Shown: positions 55,094 to 63,362 of the stretch, piece after piece
Position numbering within the stretch: position 1 is the first letter of the stretch
How the letters are laid out: each line of letters begins with the position of its first letter
From: CAZGHS01 sp964525495
GTDB taxonomy: Bacteria > Patescibacteriota > Microgenomatia > JALYQM01
NCBI GenBank assembly: GCA_964525495.1
Contig: CAZGHS010000001.1
Span: forward strand, 124,001-188,000
Reading direction: 5' to 3'
Length of the DNA: 64,000 nucleotides
Made by a program: the position numbers and the translations under genes
The notes under the pieces: model-generated
What the model saw: the letters and a program-made list of their open reading frames with translations, nothing else
The model's database searches: none
Told to the model about the DNA's origin: nothing

Positions 55094-55132
55094 ATCCTGA
55101 TTATATCAAACTAAAATGATATAATAACTTTC

Positions 55133-56200
55133 ATGTTTTCCTGGCAAAAAGCACCAAAACCAATCATTGGACTCTCTCCTATGGACGGAATCTCAGACTT
55201 CGCCTACAGACAGATCCACGCTAAATATGGCAAACCGGACGTAATGTTCACGGAGTTCACGAATGTTGAGGGTATGTTCCTCTCTCCCCATGATCGTCTT
55301 TTCACCGATCTCATGTACCACCCCCTGCAACGCCCCATTATTGCCCAAATTTTCGGCTCAACACCAGAATACTTCTATAAAGCCGCTATCATATGCTGTG
55401 ATCTTGGATTTGATGGCATAGACATTAATATGGGCTGTCCCGCCAAGAACGTAGCCCACCACGGTGGCGGCGCAGCGCTTATAGGACATCCGGAATTAGC
55501 TAAGCAAATTATCAGATCCGTCAAGCAAGGTGTTATCGATTGGTCAAACGGCAAAACAATAAACGAGCTAGACCTATCAGAAGAAAAAATAAGTAAAATT
55601 CACCAACTAAAACAACTTGCTCAAACAGAAGACACATCAAATCGCAACCAGATTCCCGTCTCAGTAAAAACCCGCTTAGGTATAACAGATATAACTATTA
55701 AAGAGTGGGTTAACCATTTGCTCGAAGAGACTCCCGCTAATATTACGGTTCACGGTCGGACACTCAAACAAATGTATACCGGCCAAGCCGACTGGGATGC
55801 GATCGCACAAGCTGTCGAAATCATTTCTCAAACAGAAACTACAATACTGGGCAATGGAGATATTCAATCGCGTGAAGAAGCACTTCGGAAAATAGAACAA
55901 TATAAAGTAAACGGGGTTTTAATAGGTCGTGCGTCCATGGGCAATCCAAATATATGGAAAGACTCTATAGACAAAATCCTCGAACCGTCTGAGAAATTAT
56001 CACTCGCACTCGAACATGCACATCTTCATGCAAAATATAAAGATCCACACCTCTTCATACAAATGCGAAAGCATTTCAGCTTTTATGTCTCAAACTACCC
56101 GAACGCAAATACGACAAAAATACAGTTACTTAAGTCAGACAATATAGAAAATGCAAATGAAATAATAACGCAAGCGCAAAAAGACTTAGCGTTAATGTGA
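55133..56200 (+). CDS. dus: tRNA-dihydrouridine synthase
   Basis: 355 residues. FMN barrel with LSPMDGISDFAYR, IDINMGCPAKNV (active-site Cys), GGGAAL, VKTRLG, ITVHGRT and GNGDI. Reduces uridines in the tRNA D-loop. An insert of about 25 residues follows the active-site strand. TATAAT at 55120-55125 lies 8 bases before the ATG. Divergent from the m5C methyltransferase across 39 bases. Confidence 0.95.
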   Translation: MFSWQKAPKPIIGLSPMDGISDFAYRQIHAKYGKPDVMFTEFTNVEGMFLSPHDRLFTDLMYHPLQRPIIAQIFGSTPEYFYKAAIICCDLGFDGIDINMGCPAKNVAHHGGGAALIGHPELAKQIIRSVKQGVIDWSNGKTINELDLSEEKISKIHQLKQLAQTEDTSNRNQIPVSVKTRLGITDITIKEWVNHLLEETPANITVHGRTLKQMYTGQADWDAIAQAVEIISQTETTILGNGDIQSREEALRKIEQYKVNGVLIGRASMGNPNIWKDSIDKILEPSEKLSLALEHAHLHAKYKDPHLFIQMRKHFSFYVSNYPNANTTKIQLLKSDNIENANEIITQAQKDLALM

Positions 56201-56413
56201 TGTTTCGTAACCTGCAACTGTGCCAAGAACCGGGCCCATCTGTGCAGTGCGGTGCATCTCTTGTACAGCTTGATTAGCATATGCTTCCTGCCGTAATACA
56301 CCTACTCTGTAATTCGCAAAATACGCAAGGCTAATAAAAAGAACAATGAAAACAACTGTTAAAGTAGAGATCAGTGCCAATAATGCATCATTTTGAGAAG
56401 AAGCTTTTTTCAT
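56192..56413 (-). CDS. small single-pass membrane protein, unknown
   Basis: 73 residues from the ATG at 56413: short basic/polar start, one membrane helix (about 10-35), polar tail rich in Ala, Gln and Met. No known family. Overlaps the dus end by 9 bases. Confidence 0.55.
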   Translation of the reverse strand: MKKASSQNDALLALISTLTVVFIVLFISLAYFANYRVGVLRQEAYANQAVQEMHRTAQMGPVLGTVAGYETSH

Positions 56414-56471
56414 AAAATTAAACAGAGATACATAATACTTATACAACAATAGTACATCAAATAGAACAAAG

Positions 56472-56660
56472 TCAAGAAGATTCCACAGTACTCCGTTGCA
56501 ATATTCTCCGACTCCCTCTCAGACCATCATACGGACAATATCTACATTGATTACCACAACAAAATCCGCGCCGTATATGAAACGAACGAGTAAAAATATA
56601 CCGGCCTTCATTATCAATAATATAGTCACGACAAAGCCGTAAAGATACTCTATCATTCAT
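56472..56660 (-). CDS. DUF5522 Cys-rich protein
   Basis: 62 residues. IIDNEGRYIFTRSFHIRRG then CCGNQCRYCPYD matches the short DUF5522 pattern (G..VFT..YH..RG.CC...CR.CPY). Four Cys probably bind zinc or an Fe-S cluster. Function unknown. Confidence 0.8.
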   Translation of the reverse strand: MNDRVSLRLCRDYIIDNEGRYIFTRSFHIRRGFCCGNQCRYCPYDGLRGSRRILQRSTVESS

Positions 56661-56692
56661 AGCGTCAACATAATAACATAAAAATCAACTGC

Positions 56693-56721
56693 TTGACCCT
56701 ATAGAATATTTAGTATATACC
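56693..56721 (+). promoter_or_regulatory. promoter of the DUF4397 gene
   Basis: TTGACC (56693-56698), 17-base spacer, TATACC (56716-56721). Predicted start near 56728, inside the palindrome that follows; leader about 67 bases. Confidence 0.6.
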
Positions 56722-56723
56722 TT

Positions 56724-56744
56724 AATTCTAACGTGGTTAGAATT
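56724..56744. promoter_or_regulatory. perfect inverted repeat at the DUF4397 transcription start
   Basis: AATTCTAAC, GTG centre, GTTAGAATT. Overlaps the predicted transcription start, so it is more likely an operator than an mRNA hairpin. Confidence 0.55.
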
Positions 56745-56794
56745 TTAGAATAAAAATATTTTTTATTTATTAATTATTGTATGGAGGCCAATCT

Positions 56795-57592
56795 ATGGTA
56801 AACAAAATTATAACTGGCATAACTGCACTAAGTTTGGCAGCTGCCGCATTAGTAAGCGTACCTCACGCTTCTGCACAAGCAAACAACGCATCAATTCGTG
56901 TTGTACACGCTTCACCAGACGCACCCGCAGTAGATGTATATGTTGATGATAAAAGAACACTCTCATCGCTTTCATTTCGAAGAGTAACAGGGTATCTCAG
57001 CCTTCCAGCTGGAAAACACACTGTTAAAGTATATCCAACATCAGCTAAAGGAACAGGCACTCCTGTGGCACAGCAAGATGTTGAATTAAACGGCGGTTGG
57101 GATTACACACTCGCAGCAACTGGTAGAGCATCAGCAGTACAAGTTCGCGTATTCAGCGACAACTTGAATCTTCCTGGAGCACGCAAGACAAATCTTCGCG
57201 TTTATCACCTTTCACCAAATGCTCCTGCAACTAACCTTGCAGTAAAGGGCGGCGAAGTATTAGCTCGCAACGTTGCGTACGGCAATGCAACAGATTATCT
57301 TCAATTAGACACAAAGTCCTATCAAGTTGAAGTACAGAGCGCAACAAACAGTCAAGTTCTTGCAACAACAACAGTAAACTTGGCAGCAAATAGTGTTCAG
57401 TCAGTATTTGCACTCGGACTTGTTGGTGAAACTCCAGCATTCTCAACAGTAACAACAATTGACCGCCGCGGAACTGGTACACCAGCAACAGGCGCTGAAG
57501 AGTCATTCGCATTCATGACACTCGTAGCAGGTATGGTTGCAGCAACAGGCGTTGCTTTGAAGAAAATCGCAGTTATTCAAGAAAGAGCATAA
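56795..57592 (+). CDS. DUF4397 surface protein with sortase-like C-terminal signal
   Basis: 265 residues from the ATG at 56795, which has GGAGG seven bases upstream. Signal peptide (1-27, ending ASAQA), two DUF4397 beta domains starting IRVVHASPDAPAVDVYVD and LRVYHLSPNAPATNLAV. The C-terminus reads TPATGAEE, a hydrophobic helix and KK, the layout of an LPXTG sorting signal with Thr in place of Leu. Likely a wall- or membrane-anchored surface protein. Own promoter and terminator. Confidence 0.9.
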   Translation: MVNKIITGITALSLAAAALVSVPHASAQANNASIRVVHASPDAPAVDVYVDDKRTLSSLSFRRVTGYLSLPAGKHTVKVYPTSAKGTGTPVAQQDVELNGGWDYTLAATGRASAVQVRVFSDNLNLPGARKTNLRVYHLSPNAPATNLAVKGGEVLARNVAYGNATDYLQLDTKSYQVEVQSATNSQVLATTTVNLAANSVQSVFALGLVGETPAFSTVTTIDRRGTGTPATGAEESFAFMTLVAGMVAATGVALKKIAVIQERA

Positions 57593-57614
57593 TACTTTCC
57601 AGTAACTAAAAACA

Positions 57615-57648
57615 AAAAGACAGAGATTAAAATCTCTGTCTTTTTTTT
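57615..57648 (+). terminator. intrinsic terminator after the DUF4397 gene
   Basis: Fourteen-base arms (AAAAGACAGAGATT and complement) with a two-base centre (57629-57630; the true loop is larger) and eight T (57641-57648). A-rich 5' side may also end flavodoxin transcription from the other strand. Confidence 0.85.
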
Positions 57649-57669
57649 AAAAACTAAACCCTAAAAAAA

Positions 57670-58152
57670 TTAAAACTGAATATCCTTAGCCCACAGCTCG
57701 ATAGCATCAGCAGACAAATCTGCAACATCAGTCACACGAAACGTATCCACAACTAACTTACCGTTCGCTTGCTTTACAGCATCTTCCAACAAGTTAGCAG
57801 CATTACACGTATAAGTATATGAATAATGCCCCACACCAAAAATAGCCACAGGTTTTTGATCCAAATTGAGATGAGAAAACGCTTCAACAAAAGGCCGCAT
57901 ATCAATTTGCAATCGACCCTGCACATTCCTATTCTGTTCTTTCATATCAGTCACACCATCAATCTTTTGCCCATCCCACGTCGAACTTCCCAACACAATC
58001 AAATCATACGAACTAAGCTCTTCAATCTGTGCTTCCTTAACATTCTTACGCACAACGGTATGCCCCGCTTTTTCCAAACCACTCTGCACAAACTTAGACA
58101 AATACGCAGTGTTTCCACTCGTACTTCCAAACACAATCAATACGTTACTCAT
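57670..58152 (-). CDS. flavodoxin
   Basis: 160 residues. FMN phosphate loop FGSTSGNTAYL near the start, LGSSTWDG and GVGHYSYTYTC around the flavin. Small electron carrier; no partner reductase is adjacent. TACGCT lies seven bases before the ATG as a -10 candidate. Confidence 0.9.
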   Translation of the reverse strand: MSNVLIVFGSTSGNTAYLSKFVQSGLEKAGHTVVRKNVKEAQIEELSSYDLIVLGSSTWDGQKIDGVTDMKEQNRNVQGRLQIDMRPFVEAFSHLNLDQKPVAIFGVGHYSYTYTCNAANLLEDAVKQANGKLVVDTFRVTDVADLSADAIELWAKDIQF

Positions 58153-58192
58153 ACTAAAAAGCGTACACTAGACACAAACAAAATTAAAGGAG

Positions 58193-58486
58193 TTATCCTC
58201 GCTTCACACCTATCTCATCATATACCGGAAAAATCTTCTTCACTTCTGCTCGAAACTTATCTGCTAAGTTACTCGAATACACGGCTTTATTACCACCCTC
58301 CATCTGCTTACACAACTTCCGCTCCCAAAACTCCACAATATCCCGTATCTCTCGCCCTTCTTTATCAAATTGCTCCTTAAAGCCTTTTTTATCTTTTATA
58401 TAATCCTGACATAAAATCATGAATTTCTGAAACTGCTCTCGATTCTGCTCAACCATCATTGTAAAAAATTCTTTATATTTGACCAT
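58193..58486 (-). CDS. small helical protein, unknown
   Basis: 97 residues, charged and mostly helical, two Cys, no membrane segment or recognised family. AAGGAG before the ATG. Upstream of flavodoxin by 40 bases and possibly co-transcribed. Confidence 0.6.
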   Translation of the reverse strand: MVKYKEFFTMMVEQNREQFQKFMILCQDYIKDKKGFKEQFDKEGREIRDIVEFWERKLCKQMEGGNKAVYSSNLADKFRAEVKKIFPVYDEIGVKRG

Positions 58487-58595
58487 AAAATCTCCTTTTT
58501 CAAAAGGTTTTGAACACAGACTCTGTTATGTAACGCTGAAATAATATCGTACAAAAGCACTAAGATCAAATCTTGAAAATTAAAAAAAACGTTCC

Positions 58596-58624
58596 TTGAC
58601 GCAACGCTTCCAGCTCGTTACGCT
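58596..58624 (+). promoter_or_regulatory. promoter of the NDH-2/PGK/GAPDH operon
   Basis: TTGACG (58596-58601), 17-base spacer, TACGCT (58619-58624); transcription start predicted exactly at the ATG (58631). Confidence 0.65.
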
Positions 58625-58630
58625 TACACT

Positions 58631-59851
58631 ATGAAACCAAAGATTCTTATCATTGGTGCAGGCTTCGCAGGAGTCGCATGTGCTAAAAAACTCTATGAAC
58701 ACATAGGAAAAGAAGCCACCATCACCCTGGTATCAAAAACCTCGCATTTCGAACTCCACGCCACTTTCTATAAAGTCTTAAGCGAATGCTCTCCAGCACA
58801 AGCATGCATACCGCTCGAAAAGATTTTCATACACACTCACGTCAATGTAGTTACTGACACGATCACCCAGTTAAACACCGACCTAAATATTGCTACAGGT
58901 GAACAAGGAGACAAATACCCCTTCGATTATGCGGTTATCGCCCTAGGAAGTGAACCTACATATTTCGGTATTCCCGGCGCTTCCAACTTCTCTCACACTC
59001 TCGCAAATATCCAAGAAGCTATCCGTTTATCCAAACATATTCATGATCAGATAATTGAAAAAAGTGAAAGCAAAGACGAATCCACATCAGAAATAGTAGT
59101 AATCGGAGGCGGACCAACAGGTGTCGAAGTAGCTGGCGAACTCGCACAACATATTCACAAACTTACCGACGGTTCTCCCCACGTCCATATCAGACTTGTC
59201 GAAGCACTCGACCGCATTCTCAACAATATTCCGCTTCAAGACGCGCAAAAAATTCAAGCGCGACTCGAACAGCTCGGTGTCCAAGTACAAACCAACACCA
59301 AAGTCGAACAAGAAACTCCCAATGCCCTCATACTAAATGGCACTCCTATCCCCACTCCCACCGTAATATGGACAGCCGGAGTCAAAGCAAACCATCTCTA
59401 TGCAGAATGGGGATTATCTACAGCTAAAAACGGTCGTGTCTTAGTAAACAAATATCTACAAACAGAGGAGAATGAAAACATTTTTATCGCAGGTGACGGT
59501 GCTCAAGTTGAAGGATCAGGTACTGCTTGGCCCGCTATAGCTCAAGGATCAATCACAGCCACAAATATTGCAAACAAAATAAAAAACCACTCATTGCAAG
59601 AGTATCAAGCGCAATCATATCCATTCTTTGTCCCTGTAGGATCAGATTGGTCATATGCAGTACTTAAACACATAACACTCTGGGGAATTTTTGGATGGTA
59701 CGCACGCCAACGCAACCTACTTGAACTCCTCACTAAAATGCTCCCATACAACGAAGCACTCCAAGTGCTCAAATCACAAAACGAAATCTGCTCCATCTGC
59801 CAAACCTACACGGATGAACTTGATCAAAAAAGCACAAAGAAGTATAACTAA
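58631..59851 (+). CDS. ndh: type II NADH dehydrogenase (NDH-2)
   Basis: 406 residues. FAD motif GAGFAGV at about 8-14, NADH motif VIGGGPTGVEVAGELA, and the second FAD motif FIAGDGAQVEG. The C-terminal helices (GIFGWYARQRNLLELL) would dock it on the membrane. Oxidises NADH and passes electrons to quinone or another acceptor. Leads an operon with PGK and GAPDH, so it may recycle the NADH made by GAPDH. No quinone pathway or oxidase is in the window. Leaderless start. Confidence 0.92.
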   Translation: MKPKILIIGAGFAGVACAKKLYEHIGKEATITLVSKTSHFELHATFYKVLSECSPAQACIPLEKIFIHTHVNVVTDTITQLNTDLNIATGEQGDKYPFDYAVIALGSEPTYFGIPGASNFSHTLANIQEAIRLSKHIHDQIIEKSESKDESTSEIVVIGGGPTGVEVAGELAQHIHKLTDGSPHVHIRLVEALDRILNNIPLQDAQKIQARLEQLGVQVQTNTKVEQETPNALILNGTPIPTPTVIWTAGVKANHLYAEWGLSTAKNGRVLVNKYLQTEENENIFIAGDGAQVEGSGTAWPAIAQGSITATNIANKIKNHSLQEYQAQSYPFFVPVGSDWSYAVLKHITLWGIFGWYARQRNLLELLTKMLPYNEALQVLKSQNEICSICQTYTDELDQKSTKKYN

Positions 59852-59855
59852 ATTC

Positions 59856-60869
59856 ATGAGAACAATCACAAGAGAAGCCACACCCAACAGAAAAGCCATA
59901 ATTCGCATCGACACAGATGTACCACTCGACGAAAATAAAAAGATCAAAGATATAACACGACTAGAAGCAGTAATACCGACTTTTAAACTCATTAGAGATT
60001 CAGCTTCACAAATAATAATTCTTGGTCATCTCGGTCGTCCTGAAGGAAAAGTAGATCCCAATCTATCCCTTGCACCAGTAGCTCAAAAATTATCTGAATT
60101 ACTGAACGAAAATGTTAAGCTCGTTCAAAACGTCGACGAAGCACTCAACACACAAGATAAATTTGTGATGCTCGAAAACCTTCGTTTCAATCCAGCAGAA
60201 GAGGCTAACGATCCAACATTTGCACAACAACTCGCTTCACTCGGAGATCTATTTATATTCGAAGCCTTTGCAGTTGCACACCGCACCTCGGCTTCAACAA
60301 CCGGCATCACAGAATATATCTCATCATATGCAGGACTACGCGTCACGAAGGAAATCGAAGAACTCTCAGCTGTTCTAACCAATCCCCTTCACCCATTCCT
60401 AGTAATCATCGGTGGATCAAAAATTGAAACCAAACTTCCTGTTATCAACAATATGCTCGAGAAAGCTGACACTATCTTCGTGGCAGGCAAACTCCCTTCA
60501 GAAATTGTTGAAAAAAACATGACCTTTCCTGAAAAAGTCATCATCGCCCAAATGAATCAATCAGGACTAGATATATCAGTAGAGTCTCAACAACAGATAT
60601 CCCGGATTATCCGCGATGCCGGTATGATCGTTTGGAACGGACCGCCGGGCAAATTTGAAGACATCTTAGCTCAACAAGGAACTCAGATCGTCGCTCAAGC
60701 AGTTGCAGCCTCAAGAGCAAAAACAATTATTGGAGGTGGCGAAACCAACGAAGCAGCCAAACAATTCCATATCCAAGACAAAATATACTTTGTTTCAGTC
60801 GGCGGTGGTGCTATGCTCGAATTCCTCTCAGGAAAAACATTACCCGCCCTAGAAGCACTAAATAAATAA
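59856..60869 (+). CDS. pgk: phosphoglycerate kinase, short and divergent
   Basis: 337 residues from the ATG at 59856, against about 390-415 in most bacteria. Kept: HLGRP (58-62), TRLEAVIPT, LENLRF, WNGPPGKFE, GGGETNEAA and VSVGGGAMLEFL. Changed: the 3-phosphoglycerate motif RVDFNVPL is RIDTDVPL, FVNDAF.TAHR is FIFEAFAVAHR, and about 50 residues are missing from the nucleotide domain between GGSKIETK.. and WNGP. Starts five bases after ndh. Probably still PGK, but the substitutions touch substrate-binding residues. Confidence 0.85.
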   Translation: MRTITREATPNRKAIIRIDTDVPLDENKKIKDITRLEAVIPTFKLIRDSASQIIILGHLGRPEGKVDPNLSLAPVAQKLSELLNENVKLVQNVDEALNTQDKFVMLENLRFNPAEEANDPTFAQQLASLGDLFIFEAFAVAHRTSASTTGITEYISSYAGLRVTKEIEELSAVLTNPLHPFLVIIGGSKIETKLPVINNMLEKADTIFVAGKLPSEIVEKNMTFPEKVIIAQMNQSGLDISVESQQQISRIIRDAGMIVWNGPPGKFEDILAQQGTQIVAQAVAASRAKTIIGGGETNEAAKQFHIQDKIYFVSVGGGAMLEFLSGKTLPALEALNK

Positions 60870-60879
60870 GGAGTCCACA

Positions 60880-61467
60880 ATGAACAAATTACACGCAGTC
60901 ATAATCTGCGCACTACTTTTCTCAGCATGCACACCTCTCAAAACTTTAGAAAACACTCCAGCACCAGTGCAACCGACTATTGCACAACCAACAGCCACAC
61001 CCATCGCTCAACAAATACCCTCCACTTGGAAAACCTACACCAATGCACAGCTCGGAGTATCTTTCAGCTACCCACCAGAATACGCAGAACCAAATATCAC
61101 TAACAACGAACTAATTTCTCTGATCAGCCCTCTAGAAGCAAATAAGTCACCAAAACAACAAGAAGGATTAGCATCAACCGAACTTAAAGTAGAAATATAT
61201 GTAACCAAAAACTATACAAAAACAATTGAAGAAGCGGCAATCGAGCAAGACGAACAAGCCAAACAGAATAACACTACCTTCGAAATCCAAGATTGGCGTA
61301 CTCTTGCAGGCACAAAAGCCTATTACAGAAAAGGCAGCGGACTTGGCACATTCGAAAACTATTTCGTCATATCAAACAACAAACTCTACACCATAGCCAA
61401 GTACCCTGACACAACATCCCGCCAACCAGAATTTGAACTATTCTTACAGTCACTTAAATTTATATAA
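60880..61467 (+). CDS. lipoprotein with PsbP-like C-terminal part
   Basis: 195 residues. Signal peptide with lipobox FSAC (Cys17), Pro/Thr linker to about residue 47, then a domain starting WKTYTNAQLGVSFSYPPEY, the opening common to PsbP/Mog1-like secreted domains. Membrane-anchored on the outside; function unknown. AAGGAG before the ATG; in the ndh operon. Confidence 0.8.
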   Translation: MNKLHAVIICALLFSACTPLKTLENTPAPVQPTIAQPTATPIAQQIPSTWKTYTNAQLGVSFSYPPEYAEPNITNNELISLISPLEANKSPKQQEGLASTELKVEIYVTKNYTKTIEEAAIEQDEQAKQNNTTFEIQDWRTLAGTKAYYRKGSGLGTFENYFVISNNKLYTIAKYPDTTSRQPEFELFLQSLKFI

Positions 61468-61488
61468 GAATGTCCAAGCTGCCTAAAT

Positions 61489-62076
61489 ATGCATGTAAAC
61501 ATACCTGAACAAGCGTCTCCTATTCAAAAATTTCTTACCAAAAAACTTCCTGGTGAGACCGTTCTTACAAGCTATACCGGTCGACCTTCAAATGTAACCA
61601 CAGCAAAAGATTGGGATAAATTCTATATACGCGTCTATGAAACTCAAAACTATTACATTGTAGACCTAAGAGATCTTTCATTTAACATACCGCTTCTGTA
61701 TACGCTCATGGCAGGAACCATCACCTCTCTTATCACAGTTGCCGTTCCACAACTACAAGATGCAATACAAACAATTGGCGGATTCTCAGATAATTTCATT
61801 ATATACTTCGTTGCCGGCTTGGTTGTCTCCACATTGTTAATGTATGTAGGGACAATTGCAACTAGTCGAGAATGGCTCAATATCAAATACTACGAAAAAG
61901 CCTGGTGCAATTTTACTAAGGACGATCACTTTATAACTCTAAACATCATCTCTCCTCGTAAGTATGACGATGAGAAAAAATTCAGTGGCTCTTTACAAGA
62001 CATTAGAAGCTATATATACATACAACGTCTCGAAAACAATCAAACAAACTTGCAGTATCTGGTAAAATTAGCATAA
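61489..62076 (+). CDS. membrane protein with two central TM helices, unknown
   Basis: 195 residues: soluble N-terminus (about 60), two membrane helices (about 65-88 and 103-125) and a soluble C-terminus. The pattern, with TVLTSYTGRPSN before the helices, resembles small PH-like membrane proteins but I cannot assign it. Between the lipoprotein and GAPDH genes in the same operon. Confidence 0.65.
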   Translation: MHVNIPEQASPIQKFLTKKLPGETVLTSYTGRPSNVTTAKDWDKFYIRVYETQNYYIVDLRDLSFNIPLLYTLMAGTITSLITVAVPQLQDAIQTIGGFSDNFIIYFVAGLVVSTLLMYVGTIATSREWLNIKYYEKAWCNFTKDDHFITLNIISPRKYDDEKKFSGSLQDIRSYIYIQRLENNQTNLQYLVKLA

Positions 62077-62088
62077 AGGAGAACTCTT

Positions 62089-63087
62089 ATGAAACTAGCA
62101 ATTAATGGTTTTGGTCGTATCGGCCGTTGTGCCTTCAAAATCGCCTGGGATAAATTCCCAAACGACGTTGAAATTGTTGCCCTCAACGATATCACCACAC
62201 CAAAAATACTCGCCCATTTACTCAAATACGATTCCACTTATGGTATCTGGAATCACGAAGTCTCAGCGGACGACAAAAACATTATCGTAGACGGTAAAGC
62301 AATCCCCGTTCTTGCAGAAAAAGATCCTGCAAATCTTCCATGGGGCACACTCGGTATCGATGTAGTCATCGAATCAACTGGCCTTTTCACCAACCAAGAA
62401 GGTATGAACAAGCACATTCAAGCAGGAGCTAAAAAGGTAGTGCTCTCAGCTCCAGCGAAAGACGCAAATGTTCCAACCTTCGTTTTAGGCGTCAATGCAG
62501 ATAAATACAACGGTGAGCAACTCATAAACAATGCTTCCTGTACTACTAATTGCATCACCCCAGTTGCACAAATCATCCATGAAACATTTGGCATCGCCAA
62601 AGCAATGATGACTACCATCCACTCCTATACTGCATCACAGACTCTTCAAGACGGTCCTAAAAAAGACATACGAGAAGCTCGTGCAGCAGCAGAAAACATC
62701 GTACCAACCACTACAGGAGCTGCAATCGCCACCACACAGGTCATCCCAGAACTCAAAGGATTATTTGACGGTCTTTCAATCCGTGTTCCAACCCCTGTTG
62801 TATCACTCTCAGATTTCACTTTCTTAGTTAAACGACCAACAACTGTAGAAGAAATTAATAATGCCCTTAAAAAAGCTGCCTCCGAACCACGATTCCAAGG
62901 TGTGTTCACATACACTGAAGAAGAGCTGGTCTCATCCGACTTCCGAGGTAACCCACATTCATCTATCGCTGACTTGAAACTCACTCGAGTCATCGACGGC
63001 GACTTCGTCAAAGTAGTCGCATGGTACGACAACGAATGGGGTTATTCTAATAGATTAGTTGAGCAATGCATCAACGTAGCAAAGTAA
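62089..63087 (+). CDS. gap: glyceraldehyde-3-phosphate dehydrogenase, type I
   Basis: 332 residues. NAD motif INGFGRIGR at the start, catalytic SCTTNC, TTIHSYTASQ, GAAIATTQVIPELKG, and WYDNEWGYSNRLV near the end. Makes 1,3-bisphosphoglycerate and NADH; co-operonic with PGK and NDH-2. AAAGGAG site eight bases before the ATG. Confidence 0.97.
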   Translation: MKLAINGFGRIGRCAFKIAWDKFPNDVEIVALNDITTPKILAHLLKYDSTYGIWNHEVSADDKNIIVDGKAIPVLAEKDPANLPWGTLGIDVVIESTGLFTNQEGMNKHIQAGAKKVVLSAPAKDANVPTFVLGVNADKYNGEQLINNASCTTNCITPVAQIIHETFGIAKAMMTTIHSYTASQTLQDGPKKDIREARAAAENIVPTTTGAAIATTQVIPELKGLFDGLSIRVPTPVVSLSDFTFLVKRPTTVEEINNALKKAASEPRFQGVFTYTEEELVSSDFRGNPHSSIADLKLTRVIDGDFVKVVAWYDNEWGYSNRLVEQCINVAK

Positions 63088-63096
63088 GGAAAATAT

Positions 63097-63303
63097 ATGA
63101 TTTTTAAAGAAACACCATGGGGTAGTGATGATCCTATAGAACGAGTAATTCGCGCCGCTGAAGGGGAAAAAGTTCCTCCAAGCAGACGATTAAAAACTGG
63201 TAAGGAAATAGTCCAAGACTTAAAGGGATTAATAAAAAGAGAACCAAAAAAAGTTACGCCTACTAGAAAACCTCGTCGATACGACGCCGGTGAAGAACTC
63301 TAA
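63097..63303 (+). CDS. small basic protein, unknown
   Basis: 68 residues, Lys/Arg/Pro-rich C-terminal half, helical N-terminal half. TAAGGAAA before the ATG; last gene of the ndh operon, nine bases after GAPDH. No recognised family. Confidence 0.6.
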   Translation: MIFKETPWGSDDPIERVIRAAEGEKVPPSRRLKTGKEIVQDLKGLIKREPKKVTPTRKPRRYDAGEEL

Positions 63304-63314
63304 ATTTAACCAAA

Positions 63315-63342
63315 AAATACCCCGCACTAAGCGGGGTATTTT
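63315..63342. terminator. bidirectional intrinsic terminator
   Basis: AAATACCCCGC (63315-63325), loop ACTAA, GCGGGGTATTT (63331-63341) plus T. A-rich on one side and T-rich on the other, so it can end both the ndh operon and the opposing LPSTG gene. Confidence 0.85.
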
Positions 63343-63362
63343 CATTAATCTCTTAACAATAA

